This document shows positions 22,610 to 32,311 of a stretch of DNA of 64,000 nt, in pieces. The stretch spans positions 4,176,271 through 4,240,270 of the forward strand of contig RPFO01000079.1 in NCBI GenBank assembly GCA_009746045.1. The letters run 5' to 3'. Numbering within the stretch: position 1 is the first letter of the stretch; the number at the start of each line of letters is the position of its first letter. The DNA comes from Mesostigma viride (lineage: Eukaryota > Streptophyta > Mesostigmatophyceae > Mesostigmatales > Mesostigmataceae). Under the pieces are notes generated by a model. The model worked only from the letters and a program-made list of their open reading frames with translations, had not been told where the DNA came from and searched no databases. The translations under genes and the position numbers were made by a program.

Positions 22610-23665
22610 ATGTCCGCAGCCGCGACAGCAGCAGCTACGAAAGCGACGAAAGATCTCAACATTCTACAGGCCTGCAAAAATATTACACAGTTCGACGGCC
22701 TCGACCCAGTAAAGTGGGATAACACGAAGATTCCTTTTCTGGCCGTAGTGACAGCATTCGGGATGCTGTCTGTCCTGCTTGGCACCGAGGTCAATGAGGA
22801 ACGCGACCTGATTCTTTTTGCGGCCCTTTGTCAGTGCCTCGTTGGACCGGCACTCAAAGTGGCAAACAGTGTTACTCAGAAAACTGGCAGCGTGGCATAT
22901 CATCGCATCTGTGAAGAATATGAGCATCTCAAACTGCAGATGAGCAACCGGCGAGCACTACGCCGCAAGCTAAATCGAATGAAGCTGGAACCCGGCGTCA
23001 CAATGCGGCAATATATAACCGACGGGGAATTAACTTATAACGACCTGATTGCCACCGGCGCCAAAATGGCACCGGAGGATCTAGCCGAGAATCTGCTCGC
23101 CGGCGTGACCGAGGAGTTGCTTCCGTCCCTTGCCCAATTGAACCTTGGGGACGGTATCACCCTACAGGAAACTAAGGCGGCACTTCTTAAGGCCTGGGAC
23201 CTTGTGCACGGTAACAAAGATTCCGCGGAGGCCACCGGGGTGTATCATACCTCCCACTCTGGACGCGGTGGCCGTGGCACCGGGCGTGGCAGGGGGCGTG
23301 GCGGTCACAATGGCGGGACCCAGCGGCCCAGCTGCACCCACTGCGGTCGCACCTCTCATCAGGAGCCCACCTGCTGGTGGAAGTATCCTCACCTACGGAA
23401 CACTCGCGGCAACACCGGCGGGCCCGCCGCCCACCACACCACCGACACCCCGGCGCCCTCCCACGAGGCCCCCGACCTCCCCCCGGTTTCTGCTTCTAAA
23501 CGCCTTATCCAGCTCCCCCCGGGACAGGGAACAAGGGGTAGCAGCCAGCTGGGCCCAGCTAGCACCAGACGTGGGCCCTGGAGCTTTTCAACCTGCACTG
23601 CAGCAGGCGACAGCAGCCAGCCCCCCCAACCCGTCCTCTGGCCCTCCTGCATTGCTAGCGGCTAG
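22610..23665 (+). CDS. E1 Gag protein (351 residues)
   Basis: ATG at 22610. Residues about 25-190 look like a Copia-type Gag capsid (IPFLAVVTAFGMLS, then MKLEPGVTMRQYI and ENLLAGVTEELLPSLAQL, the usual block near the end of this domain). A Gly/Arg-rich linker leads to one zinc knuckle CTHCGRTSHQEPTC (C-x2-C-x4-H-x4-C). The last 100 residues are Pro/Ser-rich and may be partly out of the ancestral frame, because E2 differs there by homopolymer lengths. It should assemble particles and package the RNA, using the pol of another element. Confidence 0.88.
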   Translation: MSAAATAAATKATKDLNILQACKNITQFDGLDPVKWDNTKIPFLAVVTAFGMLSVLLGTEVNEERDLILFAALCQCLVGPALKVANSVTQKTGSVAYHRICEEYEHLKLQMSNRRALRRKLNRMKLEPGVTMRQYITDGELTYNDLIATGAKMAPEDLAENLLAGVTEELLPSLAQLNLGDGITLQETKAALLKAWDLVHGNKDSAEATGVYHTSHSGRGGRGTGRGRGRGGHNGGTQRPSCTHCGRTSHQEPTCWWKYPHLRNTRGNTGGPAAHHTTDTPAPSHEAPDLPPVSASKRLIQLPPGQGTRGSSQLGPASTRRGPWSFSTCTAAGDSSQPPQPVLWPSCIASG

Positions 23666-24066
23666 TCGCCCACCCTGCCAGACGTGACAGGTGCAGGTCT
23701 TCATGCCAGCAGCCAGCAGTGACCAGTACTGCAGTACCAGCATCAACCAGTCAACCTGTGTTTTTTTCTCCTGTGGCGCACTCCCAGGGACACCTGGGGG
23801 CCACCGGATGTCTTTCCAGGGTCCCAGCATTTTTCCCAGCAACAGCAGCCACAACCAAGGTTTTCTAGGGTCACCGGCATTCTCCAAGCGACCGCCACTG
23901 TGGCGCACTCCCAGGGACACCTGGGGGCTACAGTCATCAAGTCTCCTCTCAGCTCCAACCAGATAGCCGTGTAAGGGGGTGCCATGGGAGTGTACCCGGC
24001 TATACCCTCACTAGCTATAGGTTTCTCTGAGCAAGGGGGGAACAGGCACATTGTATGCAAGGGGGG
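23666..24066 (+). other. E1 3' non-coding region and polypurine tract
   Basis: About 400 bp with two copies of a GGCGCACTCCCAGGGACACC block, each with a CCAGG/CCTGG hairpin (about 23777 and 23902). It ends in the polypurine tract GCAAGGGGGG before the 3' LTR. A related arrangement precedes the 3' LTR of element D. Confidence 0.75.
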
Positions 24067-24597
24067 TGTCAGGATATGCCCCAATATGCCTGACAGTCTT
24101 TTAATTGAGTGTGCTAGTTTCGGGTATACCGGAACTTATATGACTACTTTCTTCTACATTTTACTAAATATATTAGTTAGCTAAATATCTTAGTTAGCTG
24201 ACATCCGTACCCTAGTGGTACTGTAACCAGTGGTACTGTAACCAGTGGTACTGTAGCCGTCTGACAAAATTTGCCTGGCTCCGCGCTACGCGCCGACCCT
24301 ATGTTCACTAAGTGCTGCCCTGGAGGCGCAATGTCCTTGTACTTGCATACTAGTGATCTGACGCATCATTTTAGTGTTGATGTAAGCCACCCACTTGTGT
24401 GTGGCGGCTGGATGCACTTTAACTTATACCGTAGATTATTTCCAGATCGACGGATACTGCGACAGTGTGTTTTTCCACTTAATGTTGCCCCTGCAATTGT
24501 CATGGCTACCCGTTTGTACGCCGACTCAAAGTCAATATATAAAATCAGTAAAGCATTATTCGATCTTTAAGCCTGCCACCTGTCTTACATTCTGACA
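24067..24597 (+). repeat. E1 3' LTR
   Basis: 531 bp, apparently identical to the 5' LTR over the stretches compared, followed by TSD GCATG. Confidence 0.95.
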
Positions 24598-25436
24598 GCA
24601 TGGGCACTTCCCCCAACAACTCGGCGCACCGCCATCACCCGCACCTCCCCATCTGGTCCACCGCTGTGGTTACAGGCGGAGGTAAACAGCCAGGTGAGCC
24701 CGAATTTCGGGCTCTGCAGCTCGGCCCACGCAGTCACTGCCTTACAGAAATTTCCTACGCCGTCTCAAGACTTTTACCACCCTAACGCAATATTGCCCAT
24801 ATCCGAGCCCTGGGGCCGAGCCAGAAAATGCATCCCGTGGCAGGGGATGCCTTTCGTTCTTAGTGGCATCGGCCCAAATAATGCGTTGGAAGTCGTTATC
24901 TGCACCTCGAAGACAGTGGGGCAGGGTAGGAATTTTATTTCATGCAAAGCCCACCCGCCAGGGGTGGGCTGGTAGCTGTCGTCTAATTATCGGCTGGGCC
25001 GCCATGGCCAGCCGCCACCGTGATTACCGATGGATGCGAAGCTGCAAGGAGGACGCCTCCCCTCCCCTCCACCGCCCTTAGTACAAACCAAGCTCCACAA
25101 CCGGAGTACGGATGAGGGCCTTAAAGTTAAGTATATGTTAAGTCGCCTACGGAGAGGGGTGTATGCCACAAAATTATTCTGGCACCAATACACCCCTTCC
25201 GTCCTTTCTTACATGACACCGCCGGTACCCCTAATTAGGTGCCGCACACCTAACATTAGATAGGCACCACCGGCCCTAGCTCCTATTCCCTATTCCCATT
25301 CCGTCATTTTTACTAGGTCGTTTTTCAGGTCGGGGGGTAAAATCCCCACATTAGATAGGAAACTATCTAACCGGCTGGCTGCCCTTCCCCTTGAGCCCCT
25401 TTGTCGTTCAAATATAATACGAGCATAAGCTCACCA

Positions 25437-27979
25437 ATGCGCACGCACGGGGCGGCTGCACACACATGTACATCCACCGCGCACGCAAGGGACGGCATGC
25501 ACACACACGTACACACACCATGCGCGCAAGGAGCGGCTGCACTCACGTGTACATCCACCGCGCACGCAAGGGACGGCTGCACACAAACGTACATCCACCG
25601 CGCACGCAAGGGCCGGGCAACTGCACACACACGTACACACACCATGCACGCAAGGGACGGCTGCACACAAACGTACATCCACCGCGCACGCAAGGGGCGG
25701 CTGCACTCACATGTACATACACCATGCACGCAAGGGCCGGCTGCACACACACGTACATCCACCGCGCACGCAAGGAGCGACTGCACACACACGTACATCC
25801 ACCGCGCACGCAAGGGGCGAGTGCACACACACGTACACACACCATGCACGCAAGGGGCGAGTGCACACACATGTACATCCACCGCTCACGCAAGGGGCGG
25901 CTGCACACACATGTACATACACCATGCACGCAAGGGGCGAGTGCACTCACATGTACATACACCATGCACGCAAGGGGCAACTGCACACACACGTACATCC
26001 ACCGCGCATGCAAGGGGCGGCTGCACACACACGTACACACACCATGCACGGAAGGGACGGCTGCACACAAACGTACATACACCGCGCACGCAAGGGGCAA
26101 CTGCACACACACGTACACACACCATGCACGCTTGGGGCGACGGCACTCACATGTACATCCACCGCGCACGCAAGGGGCGGCTGCACACACACGTACATCC
26201 ACCATGCACGCAAGGAGCGGCTGCACTCACATGTACATACACCGCGCATGCAAGGGGCGGTTGCACACACACGTACACACACCATGCACGCAAGGGGCGG
26301 CTGCACACACACGTACATACACCGCGCACGCAAGGGGCGGCTGCACACACACGTACATCCACCGCGCACGCAAGGGGCAACTGCACACACACGTACACAC
26401 ACCATGCACGGAAGGGGCGGCTGCACACACATGTACATACACCATGCACGCAAGGGGCGGCTGCACACACGTGTACATACACCATGCACGCAAGGGGCAA
26501 GTGCACGCACACTTACACACACACCGCGCACGCAAGGGGCAACTGCACACACACGTACATCCACCGCGCACGCAAGGGGCGGCTGCACACACACGTACAC
26601 ACACCATGCACGCTTGGGGCGACGGCACTCACATGTACATACACCGCGCACGCAAGGGGCGGCTGCACACACACGTACACACACCATGCACGCAAGGGCC
26701 GGCTGCACTCACATGTACATACACCGCGCATGCAAGGGGCGAGTGCACGCACACTTACACACACACCGCGCACGCAAGGGACGCCTGCACACACACGTAC
26801 ATCCACCATGCACGCAAGGGCCGGCTGCACACACACGTACATCCACCGAGCACGCAAGGGGCAACTGCACACACACGTACATCCACCGCGCACGCAAGGG
26901 GCAAGTGCACACACACGTACATCCACCGCGCACGCAAGGGGCGAGTGCACACACACGTACATCCACCGCGCACGCAAGGGGCGGCTGCACACACACATAC
27001 ACACCATGCACGCAAGGGCCGGCATGCACACACACGTACATCCACCGCGCACGCAAGGGGCAACTGCACACACACGTACACACACCGCGCACGCAAGGGG
27101 CGAGTGCACACACACGTACATCCACCGCGCACGCAAGGAGCGACTGCACACACACGTACATCCACCGCGCATGCAAGGGCCGGCTGCACACACACGTACA
27201 TCCACCGCGCATGCAAGGGGCGGCTGCACACACACGTACACACACCATGCACGCAAGGGCCGGCTGCACTCACATGTACATACACCATGCACGCAAGGGG
27301 CCGGCTGAACTCACATGTACATACACCATGCACACAAGGGGCGGCTGCACACACACGTACATCCACCGCGCACGCAAGGGGCGGCTGCACACACACGTAC
27401 ACACACCGCGCACGCAAGGGACGGCTGCACACAAACGTACATACACCGCGCACGCAAGGGGCGGCTGCACACACATGTACATACACCATGCACGCAAGGG
27501 GCGAGTGCACTCACATGTACATACACCATGCACGCAAGGGGCAACTGCACACACACGTACATCCACCGCGCATGCAAGGGGCGGCTGCACACACACGTAC
27601 ACACACCATGCACAGAAGGGACGGCTGCACACAAACGTACATACACCGCGCACGCAAGGGGCAACTGCACACACACGTACACACACCATGCACGCTTGGG
27701 GCGACGGCACTCACATGTACATCCACCGCGCACGCAAGGGGCGGCTGCACACACACGTACATCCACCATGCACGCAAGGAGCGGCTGCACTCACATGTAC
27801 ATACACCGCGCATGCAAGGGGCGGTTGCACACACACGTACACACACCATGCACGCAAGGGGCGGCTGCACACACACGTACATACACCGCGCACGCAAGGG
27901 GCGGCTGCACACACACGTACATCCACCGCGCACGCAAGGGGCAACTGCACACACACGTACACACACCATGCACGGAAGG
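25437..27979 (+). repeat. 40-bp satellite array 3
   Basis: Same family and orientation. Its first 270 bp match array 2 from about 19171. From about 25891 to 27974 it follows array 1 at 6998-9081 with a constant offset of 18893. It stops in mid-unit where element D begins; GAAGG at 27975-27979 would be D's left TSD. Confidence 0.93.
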
Positions 27980-28484
27980 TGTCAAGAATCCTGTCTTGAA
28001 TATGCCCATTATGCTGACCGTGCAGAAATCTATAATACGGGCAATTGTATTCGAGCCCTAATTAACAAATAGATATGCTCGGATAGTAGTACCTAAGTGG
28101 GATTTGTCCTACGTGAATGGACACTATGACTATGTGCCAAGTTGTACAATGGCACTAGGACCATTGGTCACTATCTTCACCAGATTATAGTATTGTGTCA
28201 TGTGCATGTCATACCATGCCGTACCGAGTGCGCATGCACCATGTTCCAACATACCAGCTGTCGTTATCGACCCATTGTCGGCCCATGCCCATACCAGGGC
28301 CGCCGCCACCACTCACCTACCATAATTACCAATGTTCACGCTACCTTGAGGTAGCCATGGAAAGCCACACCATATGGACGTAATAAATAATTTTCCTGGC
28401 TCCTGACGCTTAAGTTGGCAATGATTCACCACCTACAAATTATTAATTTAAGTCCCCATAATAATAACCCCATGCCCTTTAACA
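27980..28484 (+). repeat. Element D 5' LTR, uninterrupted
   Basis: Serves as the empty-site reference for three insertions into the 3' LTR: B' after 28130, E2 after 28214, F after 28313. TG...CA ends. No convincing TATA box was located. Confidence 0.92.
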
Positions 28485-28503
28485 TGGCATCGGAGGTCCG
28501 GGG
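28485..28503 (+). promoter_or_regulatory. Element D primer-binding site
   Basis: TGGCATCGGAGGTCCGGGG follows the LTR end; it is a variant of the initiator-Met type site of E1. Confidence 0.7.
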
Positions 28504-29193
28504 CAAGATCTTTCAACGGAATTAACCAACCTCTAAGCGGCAGCTCACATTTTATTGAGCGCCTTGATCATAGTTTATATTTTCATATACGGAGCAGCTT
28601 GGTCGAATTCTTGTACTTGATACGACCATGATTATGGCGCAGATGCTACCGTGAAATTCAAGGCTTTCAATCGACTTACTTCAATGTGTGGTAACACCAA
28701 ATATTCGGGGTGACACCTACCGTCGCTAAAATCCGTCAAGAATTTCCCAAGCTCCGGTGCGCAGGCCAGATCTACGCTTTTATACTTATATATGCCCGAA
28801 ACTGATCAAACGCCAACATTTCGGTGATGGGGACGTCGGCACTGAAGCCTGGCACTCAAAAGGTGCCGGCTCTGGTTCCAGGCAGCGCCAGTGATTTTTT
28901 ACCTGGCAGCACATTTTTTGGCCGAGTGCAGTGCGTTCAATCGGCGCGGGGTCACTGACGGGCTCCCACTGAGCCGCGCGAGCTGTGAGCATCGACGAGA
29001 AATCGGCGGAGCTGTTTACCTCAAGAATTTTTCATGAGAACCGGTCTTTCTTTTGTACCGGCACCATTTCGCGTGGCATCAACATTCTTTTGGGCGCATT
29101 CTTTTAAACCGGAATTCTTTTTAAACGGTCATCACTTCAAGAGCCCAGAGCCTGCCATGCTCCAAGTTTCCAAGAAAAAGGGGAACATTCCCT
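28504..29193 (+). other. Element D 5' interior, non-coding
   Basis: About 690 bp with no credible ORF and no recognisable gag. It ends in TCCCT (29189-29193), the left TSD of G. Confidence 0.7.
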
Positions 29194-29665
29194 AGTTAGT
29201 CTCCATGCTTTGCTGTAGACTAAGTCTCAAAGGCATTGTGAATACAACGTATGAATAAGCCTTGTAAACCCACGTTGGTATGTGAATATAAATACCACGT
29301 GGGCTATGCAGATAGGGATGCTAGTCGAGTCGCATACGTTTCCCTAGATAGGTACTTTGGGTACTGAGGTACGTGACAGATGTCAGTACCCAGTATACGT
29401 AGTGTCCTGTCATTGGACGGTACTAGAGTATCCTAGATAGGGACCGTACTGCAGCGTGCATTGATTTGTGATCGCACGATGCAGTGACTAGGCAGCTACC
29501 TGTCATCGTGCGGCCTCGGGCCAACGGTCTGCACCCAACGGTCACTGGCGGCGCAGCCGGTGAGAGGAACGTTGATAAAGGGTAAACCTATTTTCTAATG
29601 AACCAAGCAATTCATTGCTCACAGCTTCAGTGTTCTCAAGCAATATATCCCACCGCATTCTAACT
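29194..29665 (+). repeat. G LTR 1
   Basis: 472 bp. TATA box TATAAATA at 29287-29294. An inverted repeat GGGTACTGA/TCAGTACCC lies at about 29359-29391. The interior begins TGAATTTTATTTGC; no known primer-tRNA match. Confidence 0.95.
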
Positions 29666-29683
29666 TGAATTTTATTTGCTACC

Positions 29684-32311
29684 ATGGCTATCACGAACAA
29701 GAATGTCGCTAAGAAGCTTACCTACAACGAGGATGATGATGGGCAGGATCGGCGGATGCCCAGAGACAACAACAAGAAGCCGGCTGGCGATGCGGCCATT
29801 TCCAAGAAAAAGAAAAAGAACAAAAAGACTCACAATGGTTGCCAGGACGAGGGGACGGCGGCTGCAAAGCCGACCGACCTACCCCCCTCCCCTGCGAGGC
29901 CGGAGGCCGAGACGGCTCCCCCCGGGGAGACCGGCTTACCCTCGACTCCGGCGGCCGCCCCAGCCGCAACCACGGCTGGCGCGGCCATGGCTGCGGAGAC
30001 CTCGGTGGTAAACCCCACTGAGGCTCCACAGTCCGGCCCCACGTTGCCATCTCTTCGGGAGCGTATGCCCCGTCAGACGGCCTCGGTGGCACCGGACGGG
30101 ACGATTACCTTTCGTCCCGCCACATCAAACCTTAATGTCCCTTTCGCCCAGGGACATAACCACATTGAGCTAACGTTTGGGCGACCCTCTGCGTCCCTTC
30201 TTCGCAAGAAGAAGGACATGGAGAGTATTAAACTCGCACGGGTGGTGCGAAAACCTGTGGAACCCATCGCCGGACAACCAATGTCCGACGATGAGGTATC
30301 CGACACTGCCAGTCTCCCCGATGGGGAGACTGAGATCAATCTTACCCCAGCGCTCCTGGCGGTCGAGCAGGCCGCGCTGGTGGCAAATGAAGAACGCCGA
30401 GCGCGGCAGCGGGACCGAGAGGTCCGCCGAGAGGCGGCTTTTCGGCTCGCCGCTAAGCGGCAAGAATATGAAGAGGAAGCCGCCCGTCGCCTGGCTACCC
30501 ACCAGGCGATGGCGGACGCGTACCGCGAGGCCACCCAGCGGTTACGTGACCTCTTAAAAAATGCTGACTATCCCATGGACTATGCGGACAGTCAAGACCT
30601 GGCCGAGCTTGCTCGGTCAGCACACTTTAAAACCATGTCCTCCATCACCCAAGCCAGGGTCACGGAGGCCATCTTGGCCAAACATGGGGTGGTAGCTGAA
30701 GAAGCCCCCCCGCTGGAAACCACCAGCAAGAAACCCTCTCCCCCCCAACCCCTGCAGTACAAGGAGGGACTGCTGGCCCTGGGCGCGAGGAAGGGCAAAG
30801 AGGCGGACTGTCCAGTCCGGCCTGCTATGATCATGGGAGAACCACTCCCTGACATACCCGAGGATGAGGCTGCCTTTCAGGCAGCCCTCCGGGAGCATGA
30901 GGTACGCAAGGAGATGAAGCGTCTCATGCGGGAGGAGGCCAGGAGGAGAGCAGAGGCAGACACCCCTGCCCGCCCCTCCACCGATGGGGCTGGACCCAGT
31001 GGGGTTACCCGGACACCCCCGGGCTCCCCCAGGGCCACCATGACCCCCCCTCCCCCTCCCCCACCACCCCAGGTTCGCCCTGTGGGTTGGGGCCCCCTCC
31101 CAAACCAGGGGGGGTGGCCAGGACCCCAGGAGGCCCTGGGGGGAGGTGCAGAGGTGCCACAGGCACCCAACAGGCCTGCTGAGGCCCCCCCAAGGAGCGG
31201 GGATGTCCTGGAACAGCTCGCCATTCTCCAGGCCCAGCTGGCCTCGTTGCAAGATCAGCAGTTAACAGCTAACCAGCTGCAAACTGTCGAGGGCCTGCGC
31301 GCCCTGATGTCGCGGTATGAGCGGGGGACCATCAACCTGGACCCCACCCGCCTGCAACAAGCAACCGACAGCTTCTTGAGGGCCAACCCCCCTCTCACAG
31401 GTGTGTTTAACCCTCATAAAAAGGAATCCAAAATCAATATTGCTGGCTTGCCTGAGGGTCACACTGTTGAACAAGCTAAGCAATTTGTTTTTGCTTTGGA
31501 GTATGGGATGGAAGGTCTTAACCTTAGACATCAGTTTAAGGCTCTCAGGGCCTCCTCCACATTCCATCAATCATCTCCTGCAATCAGAGCATTGATTCAA
31601 ACCTATCAGGAACGTACCCTGACACCTGAAGCAGCCATTGAACAGTGGCCTACCTTTATCACTGATCTGAAACAGCTAGTGCTTACCAATAACCACATGG
31701 AAGCAGTAGAACGTTTCAACTGGCTTGCTGCATATAAGGTGAACAAGAATAACCTCTCTGGGGATGCAAAAACATACAGGGTAATGATTGAGAAAGACCT
31801 TGAGCTTCTCAAGCTCCAACCAAGGTATCTCATCCACACCTGGCTAACAAAAGCTAATTTGCAACCTTCTGTCCTGGCTACCCTGCTTACAGGCCTCAAG
31901 TCCCTCTGGGACAACTTCAGAGCTGCCATGCTCTATATCGAGGAGGCAGTGGACCCCCTGGGTACTGGCAACAACCAGGCCCAGGACCCCAAGGTCCAGG
32001 GTGTCCAAGGCCACAAACGCAAGGGGCAGGCCAGCCAGGGGGGGCACCCAAGACCCACAAGTCCTCCCACCAAGGGGGCAGTGGCTCTCAGGGGCGTGGC
32101 AACACGTGGCACCGTGTGCCCCTGCATGGCAACCCCAACAACAACAACAACAACAACAACAACAGGTCCCAGCAGGGCAACAATAACAACAGGTCCCAAC
32201 AGGGCCAAAACAACAACAACAACAGGTCCCAGCAGGGCCAGAACCGGTCCCAGCAGGGAAACAACAACAACAACAACAACAACCAGCCTGGCAACCCTGG
32301 GGGGTCCATAA
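29684..32311 (+). CDS. G copy 1 Gag (875-residue frame)
   Basis: ATG at 29684 in a strong context (ACCATGG), 18 bases after the LTR. The N-terminal 370 residues are charged and Pro-rich with a Lys-rich patch (KKKKKNKKTH) and a long Arg/Ala/Glu helix likely to form a coiled coil (about 220-300). A Pro-rich linker follows, and then a probable capsid domain (about 560-760: LEYGMEGLNLRHQFKAL, IHTWLTKANLQPS, SLWDNFRAAML). After residue about 785 the frame leaves the conserved track: the Gly/Asn/Gln linker and zinc knuckle continue in the -1 frame from the G7 run at 32038-32044. The Thr-rich tail here is a frame artefact of the AAC repeat. Confidence 0.85.
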   Translation: MAITNKNVAKKLTYNEDDDGQDRRMPRDNNKKPAGDAAISKKKKKNKKTHNGCQDEGTAAAKPTDLPPSPARPEAETAPPGETGLPSTPAAAPAATTAGAAMAAETSVVNPTEAPQSGPTLPSLRERMPRQTASVAPDGTITFRPATSNLNVPFAQGHNHIELTFGRPSASLLRKKKDMESIKLARVVRKPVEPIAGQPMSDDEVSDTASLPDGETEINLTPALLAVEQAALVANEERRARQRDREVRREAAFRLAAKRQEYEEEAARRLATHQAMADAYREATQRLRDLLKNADYPMDYADSQDLAELARSAHFKTMSSITQARVTEAILAKHGVVAEEAPPLETTSKKPSPPQPLQYKEGLLALGARKGKEADCPVRPAMIMGEPLPDIPEDEAAFQAALREHEVRKEMKRLMREEARRRAEADTPARPSTDGAGPSGVTRTPPGSPRATMTPPPPPPPPQVRPVGWGPLPNQGGWPGPQEALGGGAEVPQAPNRPAEAPPRSGDVLEQLAILQAQLASLQDQQLTANQLQTVEGLRALMSRYERGTINLDPTRLQQATDSFLRANPPLTGVFNPHKKESKINIAGLPEGHTVEQAKQFVFALEYGMEGLNLRHQFKALRASSTFHQSSPAIRALIQTYQERTLTPEAAIEQWPTFITDLKQLVLTNNHMEAVERFNWLAAYKVNKNNLSGDAKTYRVMIEKDLELLKLQPRYLIHTWLTKANLQPSVLATLLTGLKSLWDNFRAAMLYIEEAVDPLGTGNNQAQDPKVQGVQGHKRKGQASQGGHPRPTSPPTKGAVALRGVATRGTVCPCMATPTTTTTTTTTGPSRATITTGPNRAKTTTTTGPSRARTGPSRETTTTTTTTSLATLGGP

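Larger units (their letters stand above)
21765..24597 (+). mobile_element. Element E1: gag-only LTR retrotransposon
   Basis: 2833 bp, LTRs of 531 bp with TG...CA ends, TSD GCATG (21760-21764 and 24598-24602). It has an initiator-Met-like primer site, one gag ORF, and a polypurine tract AAGGGGGG before the 3' LTR. There is no protease, integrase, RT or RNase H anywhere in its 1.77-kb interior, so it must be mobilised in trans (TR-GAG type). A second copy, E2, lies at 53370-56202. Confidence 0.93.
21251..25436 (+). repeat. Repeat H: longer copy, interrupted by E1
   Basis: 21251 to about 21412 matches the start of H', and 25027-25436 matches its remainder, with a 9-bp deletion around 25131. The middle (21413-21764 and 24603-25026) is unique here and GC-rich, and I see no coding sequence in it. 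The right end runs straight into satellite, without the ATACT that precedes the left end, so this copy lacks a TSD. Confidence 0.7.

Noticed and set aside
28130..28214. Independent short repeat family
   Set aside because: It is part of the D LTR; the second copy is simply split by B' and E2.
28485..29193. Hidden host gene in the interior of D
   Set aside because: Longest ORF is 68 codons with no motif; the segment sits between a primer site and a G insertion and behaves as element interior.
31960..32311. Thr-rich end of the G gag frame as a genuine protein domain
   Set aside because: It is the AAC repeat read in the wrong frame; the conserved zinc knuckle lies in the -1 frame.
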